Source: GCA-2746605 sp963704835
GTDB taxonomy: Bacteria > Bacteroidota > Ignavibacteria > Ignavibacteriales > Melioribacteraceae
Length of the DNA: 64,000 bases
Assembly: GCA_963704835.1 (NCBI GenBank)
Contig: CAVPHW010000011.1
Location: 62,001 to 126,000 of the forward strand
Reading direction: 5' to 3'
A program made the translations under genes and the position numbers. This document shows, one piece after another, positions 19,901-28,050 of this stretch. The notes beneath the pieces are model-generated. The model was not told where the DNA came from. It saw only the letters and a list, made by a program, of their open reading frames with translations, and ran no database searches. Within the stretch, counting starts at the first letter, position 1. Each line of letters starts with the position of its first letter.

Positions 19901-20649
19901 CCTTAATTAAGAAAGAAGTAATTGATAAAATTGGGGGACTTGATGAACGCTTTTCACCCGGAAACTTTGAAGATGATGATTTTTGTTTAAGAGCTCAGTT
20001 AGCTGGTTATAAAACAATGATAGCAAAAGATGTTTTCGTTCACCACTATGGTTCTGTAAGCTTCAAGCAAGATGGTGAAAGTAAGTATGATGAAAGGCTA
20101 AAAATTAATGAAAAAATATTTATTGATAAATGGGGAAGTAATCCAGAGGGTATTTGGCTAAAAGGTGAAAAGTATAATAAACGTTCTGTTCAATTCCCAA
20201 TTGATGTTGATATTTTTAAGCAAAGTATATCCAGAGCATTTATAAATATTGATGATGAAGAATATGATTTTGCAATAAAAAACTTAAAAATTGTTCTAGA
20301 AAACTTTGAAAAATCATCTAGAGTAGGTTATGAAAATATATCAAAAGAAGATTTAATAAATATGATTGCAAATTTAGCGTTAACAAAAAATGAGTTGGAA
20401 GAAGCAAAAATATATTTTGAAAAGCAACTATCAGAGAATCCAAATTCTTCACAAGCTTGTTTTGGTTTAGGAGAAGTCTTTAACAAAGCTAATATGTTTG
20501 AAGAATCAAAAACAATGTTTGAATGGGCAATTGTTAATGATGAAAATAATAAACTCGCACAAATTAGACTGGATGAAGTAAATGAAAAATTAAATTTTCC
20601 TAAAGGTCATAATTCTGTTTTACTTGAAGCAAGTACAGAAAAGGTTTAA
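16981..20649 (+). CDS. Multi-domain glycosyltransferase: TPR-GT2-GT4-GT2-TPR
   Basis: 1222 residues. Order: TPR (about 1-135); GT2 domain with VSIIILCYNKLEYTQ, VVDNGSIDDT, GFVGGNNFAAQNAKG and the FLNNDTEV DxD-type motif; GT4/GT-B domain from KRILIFDDIPPFPDQSSGA to the GAGMKGKVGQSLSHGLPMV donor-site stretch (about 410-790); second GT2 domain with TSIIILTHNQLKYT, VVENNSSDGT, GFPKAVNQGI and NNDIVV (about 812-1070); C-terminal TPR. Three catalytic domains in one chain suggest stepwise building of a short glycan. Such enzymes often lie beside flagellin or S-layer genes. It is 53 bp after the WbsX gene and followed at once by another glycosyltransferase. Confidence 0.88.
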   Translation: MTEIKINLQKYFDIGDTDNALKYLLELVNSTNISKTDRAEVYNLIGRIYFYEHNLDEAKLYFIESLKNSERNVYSRLYLGIIAEKQQKYESALRIYSSCNKTNPELKELKERITKVALNLQPENKEINDLLSLAENNTEKENHFPLVSIIILCYNKLEYTQKCLSSVFKNTKYENFEVIVVDNGSIDDTPAFLETWGDKIKFIHSNKNLGFVGGNNFAAQNAKGKYLVFLNNDTEVIENWLVQLYNTFVIHPDAGAVGSMLIYPDNKLQEAGGIIFNDGTGWNYGRNGTIHDSRINFLREVDYCSGAALMVRNDLFQRNGMFDTHYSPAYYEDTDLCFGIRKLGYKVYYCPLSKVIHHEGITSGNDLTKGFKKYQQVNRLKFVEKWKSELKNQYSPNPNDIYQFSNRQKGKRILIFDDIPPFPDQSSGALRHYNTVKQLLELGFQITYVHMMGKKFIGEKSQKHLNNFKMLGVEFQWFNYEGWWNIRNEPMVKEVLQELIDGLELKKRKYDLVYIAFWHIGDYFIDLIRKEIPKTPIVIDSVDIHYLRETRRAQILNDSKLLNEAQKTKKNELEVYKKADSIITVTEEDRKALIQDLPNKNIMVISDVHDGCETTNVYSDRKDFLFVGNFNHNPNEDAVFFFIEEIFPIIKAKIPDCKFYIVGNNPTEKILKLASEEVIVTGWVPKIEPYLEKCLVTVVPLRFGAGMKGKVGQSLSHGLPMVSTTIGAEGMDLINEKHSFITDNPKKFAEYAIELYSNEELWNKFSYEGKNLISSKFSSAEMRKRLLYIASFKSREEFKAYNALHFSSPPETSIIILTHNQLKYTRECIESILSNTSNNYELIVVENNSSDGTNKYLNKLQNKQNNIKVILNNENKGFPKAVNQGISKAIGKNIVIANNDIVVTNGWLDRMIEVAESEKEIGIVGPISNLVSGVQLDKNAKYNSIEEMHEYAKSVSANNKFQVEEFPRVAFLCTLIKKEVIDKIGGLDERFSPGNFEDDDFCLRAQLAGYKTMIAKDVFVHHYGSVSFKQDGESKYDERLKINEKIFIDKWGSNPEGIWLKGEKYNKRSVQFPIDVDIFKQSISRAFINIDDEEYDFAIKNLKIVLENFEKSSRVGYENISKEDLINMIANLALTKNELEEAKIYFEKQLSENPNSSQACFGLGEVFNKANMFEESKTMFEWAIVNDENNKLAQIRLDEVNEKLNFPKGHNSVLLEASTEKV

Positions 20650-20650
20650 A

Positions 20651-22171
20651 ATGTGCAGTTTAACTTTAAGTATGATTGTAAAAAATGAAGAAAAACACCT
20701 TCGAGAATGTCTTGAATCCGTTACTGAGGTTGTTGATGAAATTGTAATTGTAGATACTGGTTCAACTGACAAAACTTTGGAAATTGCTAAAGAATTTAAT
20801 GCAAAGATTTTTCACTTTAATTGGATAAATGATTTCTCTGCAGCAAGAAATTTCGCTTTATCAAAATCAACTGGTGAATGGATTCTTATACTTGGATGCT
20901 GATGAACGACTTGAGGCTGAATCGAAATCTGAAATAAAAAAACTAATTAAGAAAACCAACAAGATTGGAGTAAAATGCTTAGTTAAAAGTATTGATTCAT
21001 TTAGAAAAAATTCTCAAATGATGAAATATACACGTTTATTTAAAAACAATAATGATATTCGCTTTTCAGGAAAAGCCCACGAACAAATAGAGCCTTCTTT
21101 ACTGAAAAATAATTATCAAATTATTGATTCAAATATTACAATTCTGCATTACGGTTATGATGTTAGCGATATTGAGTTAAAAGAAAAAGCAAAGCGAAAT
21201 TTAACTCTCTTGTTGAATGATTATTCAGACCATAAATATTCATACTCAGCTTATCAAATTGCTAATTCGTATTCTATTATTGGCGATACGAAAAAAGCGG
21301 TTGAATATTTTTCCTTATCAATAAAAGATAATAAACTTAGAAAGGAATTGAGGTCCATTTGTTACCTCCATTTGGCTGATTATGAAATGAGAAACAAAAA
21401 TTTGGAAAAAGCAAAAGAGTATATACAAATTGGTTTAAAGGAATACACTAGAAATTCACTTCTATTTCTATTAGGCTCCCAAGTATATGGGAGTCTAAAT
21501 GATTTTGATACAGCTCTTAAATATTGTAAAAATGCATTTAAGATAAATGAGCAAGTTAAGGCAAATAAATTAGAATCAAGCTCACAAGAAATATTAGTTG
21601 ATGAAAAAAAGATTATTTATCAGGGTTTATTAGTCTCCATTCTTGCAAACAATAATGAAGGATACAATTATTTTATTCTCTTATTAAATAAATATAAAAA
21701 TAGAGAAGAAACGATTATTAGATAAATTGTATAAGAATGAATTTCTAAGTAAAACCGAAATTATAGATTTAATCGATTTTTCAAATGAAGATTCCCTTGA
21801 ATTATTATTGAAACTGTTGGAGGGATATACTCAAGTTGAAATTAAATATAATTGCTTTCCCAATATTTATAATAAGTTTAAACACAACTCTAAAGTAGTA
21901 TCTTCTCATTGTTCATATTTAATATCTGTAGATAAAACTGATGATGCAGTGACAATTATGGAAGATGCAATTAAAGCTAAGGATTACGACGAGGCTATTA
22001 TTTTTTATCTTGCTTCTATATATGTTAAAACAAACAATTTGGAAAAGCTTATCTCACTTCTAGAAATAGCAGAAAAAAAAGCTATTAAACAATTTACCGC
22101 TTCAGTCAAAATTAAACCTACTATTTGAAAAGCTCGCTCCATTATTAAATAGAATGGCTTTAGCTAAATAG
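20651..22171 (+). CDS. GT2-TPR glycosyltransferase (SunS-like family), three frameshifts
   Basis: Starts at ATG 20651 (AAAGG just upstream). LSMIVKNEEKHLRECLESV, VIVDTGSTDKT and FSAARNFALSKSTGEWIL are the hallmark of TPR-linked GT2 enzymes of the SunS type. The frame slips near 20888; skipping one base gives WILYLDADERLEAE, restoring the catalytic DAD motif. A second +1 shift is near 21717 (ILDKLYKNEFL follows) and a third is likely near 22112, after which LNLLFEKLAPLLNRMALAK runs to a stop at 22169-22171. The three shifts together restore the first frame. The TPR half covers about residues 185-480. The third shift is the least certain; otherwise the gene ends at 22128. Confidence 0.78.
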
Positions 22172-22208
22172 CATATCCCACAGCTAAAATAATTTCACAT
22201 AATAACTC

Positions 22209-22235
22209 TAAACTTTTAAAATGGCATTACGATAA
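22209..22235 (+). promoter_or_regulatory. FliA (sigma-28) promoter of flagellin
   Basis: TAAACTTT (22209-22216), an 11-bp spacer, then TACGATAA (22228-22235), against the known consensus TAAAGTTT-N11-GCCGATAA. The expected start site leaves about a 105-nt leader before the flagellin ATG. Both FliA and FlgM are encoded in the window. The overlapping TGGCATT (22222-22228) resembles a sigma-54 -24 element but has no -12 partner. Confidence 0.75.
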
Positions 22236-22303
22236 TGACCGTGAGTTAATTATTAACAAACAAATTTCGACCAAAACAAAGTGGTTGGATAAACAACAAC
22301 AAA

Positions 22304-22323
22304 GGTAGGCAAGGATGCCTGCT
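22304..22323 (+). promoter_or_regulatory. Flagellin leader hairpin with AGGA loop (CsrA-like site)
   Basis: AGGCA (22307-22311) pairs with TGCCT (22316-22320) around the tetraloop AGGA, and the stem can extend by three more pairs including G-U. A GGA in a hairpin loop is the known CsrA target. A second GGA is in the Shine-Dalgarno ACACGGAGG (22335-22343), 5 nt before the ATG. The pair resembles the two-site arrangement on Bacillus hag mRNA. No csrA or fliW gene is in the window, so this is inference. Confidence 0.45.
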
Positions 22324-22348
22324 AATTTTAACAAACACGGAGGTTTAA

Positions 22349-23234
22349 ATGTCACAATCTTTTAGAATTAACACAAACGTTGGCGCTTTGAAAGCTTACA
22401 ATGCTTTATCAAAGTTAAATCAGCAATCTCAAACAGCTCAACTACGTTTAGCATCACAACAAAGAATTAATAATGTTGCTGATGATACTTCAGGATTTAA
22501 TGTTGGTAAATCATTAGATTCAAAAGTAAAGATTATGGAATCTGCTCAACGTAACGTTGGATCTGCACAAGATATGCTTGCAACTGCCGAAAGTCAGTTA
22601 ATAAGTATAAAAGATATGATTACACAAATCAGAGCTAAAATAGCTGATTCTGCAAACCCAGTTAGTGATAGTGCTGCAATTGCTGATGATATAAATGCAA
22701 TTGGTAAAGAAATTGAAAGCGCTTTTGCTAGCAACAAAATTCAATGACACAAGCTTATTGCAATCAGTAAGTGGTGGAGCTGGTGCTGGATTTACTTTCC
22801 AAACCGGAGCTACAACATCTGATACAATTACTATCTCTTATGGAACTGATGGTACAGTTGATTTAGTTGGATCTGCAAACTCTGCTTCTACAACAGTTAC
22901 TGGCGTTTCAACAGCTGTTAAAACTGCTTTAGATGCACTTCTTGGTGCAGATGATGCCACAGAAATTGCTGCTTTAGATCTTGATGATTTTGAAAGTGCA
23001 GTTGATGGTGCTTTGGGTTCAATCGGTAACTATTCACAAAGATTAGGTGCAAAACAAGATTTCTTATCTGCATCAATCTTAAATTCAAAATCTGCTTATT
23101 CAAGATTGTTTGATGCAGATGTTGCAATGGAATCTTTAAATGCAACTAAAGCTCAAATTGGTTCACAAGCTGCTTCAGCAATGTTTGCTCAATTAAACTT
23201 TGCTCCACAGCAAGTATTACAATTATTCGGTTAA
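22349..23234 (+). CDS. fliC: Flagellin (one frameshift)
   Basis: Filament subunit, about 294 aa after correction. The N-terminal D0/D1 region is clear (RINTNVGALKAYNAL, SQQRINNVADDTSGF, NVGSAQDMLATAESQL), as is the C-terminal D1/D0 region (GAKQDFLSASILNSKSAYSR, ATKAQIGSQAASAMFAQLN, APQQVLQLFG). The first frame stops at 22745; skipping one base around 22733 gives ASTKFNDTSLLQSVSG, the expected flagellin sequence. The centre (about 22800-22920) is rich in Thr/Ser and small residues, a plausible target of the upstream glycosyltransferases. Single flagellin gene in the window. A strong CGGAGG ribosome binding site precedes it. Confidence 0.93.
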
Positions 23235-23254
23235 TAATTATCTCTTATTTAGAC

Positions 23255-23281
23255 AAGCTCTCTCAGAAATTGAGAGAGCTT
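23255..23281 (+). terminator. Hairpin after flagellin
   Basis: AAGCTCTCTCA and TGAGAGAGCTT form an 11-bp perfect stem with loop GAAAT, followed by a weak T/A tract (ATTATAATT). Probably ends or stabilises the flagellin mRNA before fliS. Confidence 0.7.
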
Positions 23282-23308
23282 ATTATAATTAATAATGCAA
23301 GGTAAACA

Positions 23309-23659
23309 ATGTACTATTCCAATACTCTTTTAAGGACTCCTGATTCCTATAATAATAACAGGGCAAATGCTTATGTGGTTAATGAGGTTTTAGATGCATC
23401 CCCACAAAAGTTATTATTAAAAATATATGACTTTGCAATAGCGCAAAGCAGACAAAAGAACATTGAAAAAACAAATAAAGCTCTATCAGAATTGATTCAC
23501 GCATTAAGATATGATAATCCTGAGGCAAACGAAATAGCACTTGGATTAAGAAAACTATATGAGTATTGCCAAGACCAGACGAGAAAAGGAAAATTTGATA
23601 TTGTTGAAGAAATTTTAACTGATCTTAGAAAAACATGGATTAGTGCTTTTAGTGGTTAG
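23309..23659 (+). CDS. fliS: Flagellin export chaperone FliS
   Basis: 116 residues, normal for FliS. NRANAYVVNEVLDASPQKLL LKIYDFAI matches the family's opening helix pattern (xYxxNxVxTASPxxLLxxLYDGAI), and the rest is a four-helix bundle. It binds the flagellin C-terminus in the cytoplasm and keeps it unfolded for export. It sits between flagellin and fliD, its usual place, 18 bp before fliD. Confidence 0.9.
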   Translation: MYYSNTLLRTPDSYNNNRANAYVVNEVLDASPQKLLLKIYDFAIAQSRQKNIEKTNKALSELIHALRYDNPEANEIALGLRKLYEYCQDQTRKGKFDIVEEILTDLRKTWISAFSG

Positions 23660-23676
23660 AGCTTAGGAGTAACAAG

Positions 23677-25077
23677 ATGGATATTTTAAGTTCATCAAGT
23701 ATAAATAATCTTATAAATAATTATAAGTATTCTGAAAAGAGTAATAGAATTACTCCTTTAGAAGTTAGAAAAAATAAATTTTCGAACCTTTCTAAGGCTT
23801 GGGGTAGTTTAAATACTAAATTGGGTTCTTTAAAAACTTTACTCACTGATTTTAAAGGAACAACTGCAAATAATAAGTTTAGTGCAAAAACTACTGAGCT
23901 TAGTAATTCTGACTATTTTACTGCTACGGCAACTTCCACTGCATCAATCAGCTCATACAATCTAAGAGTTAATCAGCTTGCTAAAAACGATATTGTAATG
24001 TCAGATACTGTAAATTCTAGTGATCTTGCAGGAATTAGTGCAGGTACTTATTCAATTCAAGTAGCAAGTGGAGATTTTAGTCAGAATATTGATGTGGTTT
24101 TAGACGGAACAGAAAATTTAGAAGAAATGGTAAAGGTAGTCTCAGAGGCAATAAATAATGCAGCCGAAGGAGTTATAAGTTCCTCGGTTTTTTCTCCAAG
24201 TAGCGGGAAATCAAAACTCTCACTTGTTGCTTCAACTACGGGTTCATCAAATAGTATTTCTGTAAGTGATGTTTCTGGATCTATTCTTGACTGAATTGGG
24301 ATGAATTTTTCTTCGAGACAAATACTAACCGGAGATAATGGCGGATACTCTTACACTTCTGATGAATTAAACTCAAAAATGAGTTTAAATGGAATTGAAA
24401 TAACACGTGATTCTAATGTTGTTGCCGATTTGATAAGCGGTGTATCCATTCAGCTAAAGCAAGCTATGCAAGAAGGTGTGCCGACAGTAAATATTACAGT
24501 AAAAAATAATATGGAAGCGATAAAAGCGGATATATCAAGTTTTATAGAGAAGTTTAATGAAGCTTATAAATACGCAAAGGATAACTCAAAAACTCAAGAT
24601 GGAAAAAGAGGTGTATTTGTTGGAAATGCTAGTGCCACTGGTTTAACTCAATCTTTTGCAAATATTGTATATAGTAAAGTGGAAGGATTAGCCGAAGGAA
24701 ACTTTAGTTCTTTGAGCGAAATTGGAATTGAGTTTAATTCACAAACCGGATTAAAAATTGCAGATAATGCTGATTTGGAAGCCGCATTGTCAAATAATCC
24801 TAAACAAGTATCAGAACTATTTGGATCAACAAATGGTGTAGCAACAAAATTATATGATATTGTTAATAAATATAATGGAGCTGATGGAATTATTACAGAT
24901 ATGACAGCTTCATATGATAAATCTGTTTCATATTACACGGATAAAATCACGTTTAAAGGTACCCAAATTGATAAAAGCGCAGATCTTCTTCGCAATCAAT
25001 ATGAGAGAATGCAAACACAATTATCAGCACTTTATAATATGCAAAGCCAATTTCAAATGGCGGGAATTCTTTCATAA
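23677..25077 (+). CDS. fliD: Filament cap protein FliD (in-frame TGA)
   Basis: Hook-associated protein 2, which caps the filament and folds flagellin. The N-terminal domain (ITPLEVRKNKFSNLSKAWGS, AKTTELSNSDYFTATATSTA, LRVNQLAKNDIV) and the C-terminal domain (NNPKQVSELFG, GIITDMTASYDKSVSYYTDK, YERMQTQLSALYNMQSQFQ, ending in GILS) lie in the same frame, separated by a TGA at 24292-24294 (codon 206) within SGSILD-stop-IGMNFSS. Sequence on both sides is fully FliD-like, about 466 aa in total. A point change or two compensating indels would explain the stop; a genuine nonsense mutation would remove the cap. TAATG overlap with the next gene. Confidence 0.88.
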
Positions 25078-25409
25078 TGGTAGAATTAAGTAAACAATTA
25101 GATGATTTAAACAATAATTTATTTGTTGTTCTGGATAATTTAAATAATATTGATGATCAAAATTTTGAATCTAATTTGAAAAATATTGGTTCACTAATTT
25201 CAAAAATTGAAGAAAATAATACTTTTGTTAAGAATAATGCTATTACTTATGAGTTAAAATCTAAAAGTGATTTGCATCATAGGACAGTTAAACAGATTAA
25301 AGAAAGGTTCGATAGTATAATAGAAGAAAAAAAAGCATTACAAAAAACAATTAGTGAAGAATTAGCAAAAACAATAAATCAGAAAAAATTAATAAATTAT
25401 CAGAGGTAG
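25077..25409 (+). CDS. Small coiled-coil protein, FliT-like position
   Basis: 110 residues, helical, Asn/Lys/Glu-rich, no recognisable motif. It starts in the TAATG overlap with the fliD stop and is 4 bp before flgM. This is where fliT (the FliD chaperone) or flgN sits in other flagellar operons, and size and helix content fit such a chaperone. Sequence alone does not prove it. Confidence 0.5.
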   Translation: MVELSKQLDDLNNNLFVVLDNLNNIDDQNFESNLKNIGSLISKIEENNTFVKNNAITYELKSKSDLHHRTVKQIKERFDSIIEEKKALQKTISEELAKTINQKKLINYQR

Positions 25410-25413
25410 CGTA

Positions 25414-25677
25414 GTGGATATTAAGGGAGTGGGAAATAATTATAATCGTTTCACAGAGCTTTATAAAAAGCAAGAGCAAGCATCGAGCCGGCAAGCTCAA
25501 GCTAAAACTGACAAGCTTGAACTTTCTGATGCAGCTAAAAAATTGAAGTCAGAAGGTATTGATCCCCAATTAATTACTGAGGTTAAAACAAAGATTGGGA
25601 ATGGATATTATAACTCCGAAGAGGTGATCAATAAGGTTGCCGATGAAATAATTAAAAAGTTTTCCGAAGAAAAATAG
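25414..25677 (+). CDS. flgM: Anti-sigma-28 factor FlgM
   Basis: 87 residues, GTG start. DKLELSDAAKKLKSEGID matches the FlgM pattern before the sigma-binding helices, and VKTKIGNGYYNSEEVINKVA with DEIIKK matches the C-terminal V-x4-I-x-xG-x-Y-x5-IA-x2-L pattern. It holds FliA inactive until it is exported through the finished hook. It is last in the flagellin-fliS-fliD group and is followed by a strong terminator. fliA lies at 58.1 kb. Confidence 0.88.
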   Translation: MDIKGVGNNYNRFTELYKKQEQASSRQAQAKTDKLELSDAAKKLKSEGIDPQLITEVKTKIGNGYYNSEEVINKVADEIIKKFSEEK

Positions 25678-25682
25678 TTTAG

Positions 25683-25706
25683 GGCCACTTTTGTGGCCTT
25701 TTTTTT
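25683..25706 (+). terminator. Rho-independent terminator after flgM
   Basis: GGCCAC-TTTT-GTGGCC stem-loop (25683-25698) followed directly by eight T residues. Canonical intrinsic terminator. Confidence 0.92.
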
Positions 25707-25797
25707 GTAAAATCTCACTTCTCCACAGTGCTTTTATTTAAAAAAAAGTTAAATTTAATTAGTTAATTCTTATTTTAAGAATAATAGTGAGTTTGAC

Positions 25798-26475
25798 TTG
25801 GTAAATAAAAGACATGATAATAAGTTGCAAATTCTTGGCAAATTAACCGCCAGTTTAACCCATGAAATCAAAAATCCCCTTTCCGTTATTAAGCTAAACT
25901 TAGAATATCTAAAAATGAGTTTCGACAAATTTGATGAGGAAACTAAAGAATGCATTGAATCGTCATTAGAAGCTGCTGATTTGATTGATAAACTTATTTA
26001 TAATACACTTGAGTTTTCGAGAAAATCAAAAGAAGATTATCATCTTTATTGTATTAATGATGTAATTGCTAAGTCTGTAAATATAATTAAGGGTAGTTCA
26101 AATAAGAAAAATATTTCTTTTGTTTTAGGTCTTAGTGATAATCTTCCAAAGATAAAAATTAACGAAGTTAAAATATTGCAAGTTTTTGTTAATGTTTTGT
26201 CAAACTCTATTGAAGCCAGCCCAAGTAATTCTAAAATTTATATTAATTCTATTAAAAATAATGGGAAATTAAAAATTGAGATAATAGATGAAGGTTCAGG
26301 AATTAGCGATGATAAGATCAATGAAATATTTGATGATTTCTTCACAAGCAAAGAAGATGGAACTGGATTAGGTTTAACCGTTTGTAAAGAAATTTTAGCC
26401 GAACATGAAGCTGTTTTTGAATTGAAGAACAACAATGGTAAAGGAACTATCTTTGTTATTGATTTTAAAGTGTAA
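25798..26475 (+). CDS. Sensorless histidine kinase (FlgS-like)
   Basis: 225 residues with only a transmitter. The H-box SLTHEIKNPLSVIKLN has the phospho-acceptor H22; the N-box VNVLSNSIEAS, G1 IDEGSGIS and G2 DGTGLGLTV follow. No membrane segment or PAS/GAF domain precedes it, as in FlgS of Campylobacter/Helicobacter, which senses assembly of the export gate and MS-ring from the cytoplasm. It probably phosphorylates the activator 11 bp downstream. Start uncertain: TTG 25798 is used, and the frame is open upstream to 25759 without ATG or a clear ribosome binding site. Confidence 0.82.
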   Translation: MVNKRHDNKLQILGKLTASLTHEIKNPLSVIKLNLEYLKMSFDKFDEETKECIESSLEAADLIDKLIYNTLEFSRKSKEDYHLYCINDVIAKSVNIIKGSSNKKNISFVLGLSDNLPKIKINEVKILQVFVNVLSNSIEASPSNSKIYINSIKNNGKLKIEIIDEGSGISDDKINEIFDDFFTSKEDGTGLGLTVCKEILAEHEAVFELKNNNGKGTIFVIDFKV

Positions 26476-26486
26476 AGCGAGGGAGA

Positions 26487-27878
26487 ATGAAACCAAGAAT
26501 TTTAATAGTTGATGATGATAATTTAGTTGTTCTTTCCCTTAAAAAGGTGTTGATAAAATTAGGTTATGATGTTGATGCATGCATGGATGGCGGACAAGTT
26601 GAAGATACAGTAAATTTGCATTCCCCAGATATTGTATTGTTAGATATTTATTTAACTACACACAATGGTTTAGATATATTAAAAATACTTCAAAGAAAAT
26701 TTTTCCATTTGCCAGTTATAATGATTACTGCGTATGCAGATGTAAATATAGCAGTTGAAGCAATGAAATTAGGGGCTTTCGACTTTTTACTTAAACCTAT
26801 TGAGATTGACCAACTTGCAATGGTTCTTGAAAAATGTGTTAAACATTTGAGACTTCAGCTTGAGGTAAATGAACTACATGCAATGTTAAATACGGATAGT
26901 TTATCAAGGGAATTTTTCGGTAAGAGTAAACCAATTCAACGGGTTTTGAATATGGTAGAAAAATTAGCGAAGAGTGATGATACAACTATTTTGCTTGAAG
27001 GTGCAAGTGGAACGGGTAAAGAAGTATTTGCAAAATATATACATCAAATTAGTCCTAGAAAAAATAATGTATTCATTTCAATTAACTGTGGTTCTATTCC
27101 AAAAGATCTTGCCGAAAGTGAGTTGTTTGGGCATGAAAGAGGAGCGTTTACAGGTGCAGCTCAGAAAACAAAACTTGGTAAATTTGAGTTGGCAAATGGC
27201 GGCACAATTTTATTGGATGAAATTGGTGAATTAAGTTTAGATATTCAGGTTAAATTACTTAGAGTTTTACAAGAACGAAAATTTTATAGAGTTGGTGGAG
27301 AAAGAGAAATAACAGTTAATGTTAGAATTCTGGCTGCGACCAATAAGAGTTTAGAAGAAGAGGTAAAAACCGGCTCATTCAGAGAAGATCTATTTTACCG
27401 ATTAAATGTAGCCAATCTAGTCATCCCTTCATTGAAAGAAAGAAAAGAGGACATTCCTATTTTAGCTTATTCATTCGTTAGAGAATTTGCAAAGAAATTT
27501 GATCAAAATGTAAAAGGAATAAGTGAAGAAGCAATAAAATTGTTGCAAGATTATTCTTGGAAAGGTAACATTAGAGAATTAAGAAATGCAATGGAACGAG
27601 CAGTTTTAATGATGGACGGAGATGAAATAAAAGAGCAGCATTTAAGTTTTCTTAAAAAATTAGATGGATCTGAGAAAGATGATAACACAACATTTTTTCT
27701 AAAAATTCCTGCTGAAGGTGTGAAAATAAGTGTTGTGTTAAAGGATTTAATTCTGAAAACCCTTACGATTACTAAAGGAAATCAAGTTAGGGCTGCAAAG
27801 GTTTTAGGATTATCCAGATCAAAACTGAGATATAGAATGGAACAACTTGGAATTGAAGTAACAAAATCAATTCAATAA
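26487..27878 (+). CDS. NtrC-family sigma-54 activator (FlgR-like response regulator)
   Basis: 463 residues. The receiver domain has D53 as phospho-acceptor (PDIVLLDIYL). The AAA+ domain has Walker A EGASGTGKEVFAKYI, the sigma-54-contacting loop GAFTGA, Walker B GGTILLDEIGEL and an arginine-finger region FREDLFYRLNV. The C-terminal Fis-type helix-turn-helix is GNQVRAAKVLGLSRSKLRYR. It should open sigma-54 promoters of flagellar operons; candidates are seen at 28028, 35328, 48530 and 57817. Preceded by AGGGAGA and cotranscribed with the kinase. Confidence 0.93.
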   Translation: MKPRILIVDDDNLVVLSLKKVLIKLGYDVDACMDGGQVEDTVNLHSPDIVLLDIYLTTHNGLDILKILQRKFFHLPVIMITAYADVNIAVEAMKLGAFDFLLKPIEIDQLAMVLEKCVKHLRLQLEVNELHAMLNTDSLSREFFGKSKPIQRVLNMVEKLAKSDDTTILLEGASGTGKEVFAKYIHQISPRKNNVFISINCGSIPKDLAESELFGHERGAFTGAAQKTKLGKFELANGGTILLDEIGELSLDIQVKLLRVLQERKFYRVGGEREITVNVRILAATNKSLEEEVKTGSFREDLFYRLNVANLVIPSLKERKEDIPILAYSFVREFAKKFDQNVKGISEEAIKLLQDYSWKGNIRELRNAMERAVLMMDGDEIKEQHLSFLKKLDGSEKDDNTTFFLKIPAEGVKISVVLKDLILKTLTITKGNQVRAAKVLGLSRSKLRYRMEQLGIEVTKSIQ

Positions 27879-27884
27879 AATTAG

Positions 27885-27912
27885 AAGCACAGATTATTTC
27901 TGTGCTTTTTTT
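27885..27912 (+). terminator. Rho-independent terminator after the activator gene
   Basis: AAGCACAG (27885-27892) pairs with CTGTGCTT (27900-27907) around ATTATTT, followed by a run of T. Separates the regulators from the chemotaxis module. Confidence 0.9.
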
Positions 27913-27963
27913 ACTAATAAAAATCCCCACAAATTACCTCTACAAAAATATAATTATTCAATT

Positions 27964-27977
27964 GGCTAATATCAGCC
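27964..27977. promoter_or_regulatory. Inverted repeat, putative sigma-54 activator site
   Basis: GGCTAATATCAGCC, one mismatch from the palindrome at 12178. The -24 element at 28028 starts after exactly 50 intervening bases, the same interval as at flgB. Confidence 0.5.
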
Positions 27978-28027
27978 TTGATGATATTGAATTATTCAAA
28001 AACAATCCAAAATAGCAGTTATTTTCC

Positions 28028-28042
28028 AGGCATATTTATTGT
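28028..28042 (+). promoter_or_regulatory. Sigma-54-like promoter of the HEAT/che module
   Basis: AGGCATA-TTTA-TTGT: GG and the -12 TTG have the required 12-bp offset, against the consensus TGGCACG-N4-TTGC. The first base is A instead of T. Supported by the inverted repeat 50 bp upstream. Confidence 0.5.
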
Positions 28043-28050
28043 TATTAAGG

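Noticed and set aside
22222..22236. Sigma-54 promoter for flagellin (TGGCATT)
   Set aside because: The -24-like TGGCATT has no TTG at the -12 position; the overlapping sigma-28 element fits much better.
24301..25077. Second, independent fliD-like gene
   Set aside because: It is the C-terminal half of the same FliD in the same frame; only the TGA at 24292 separates them and there is no ribosome binding site before 24301.
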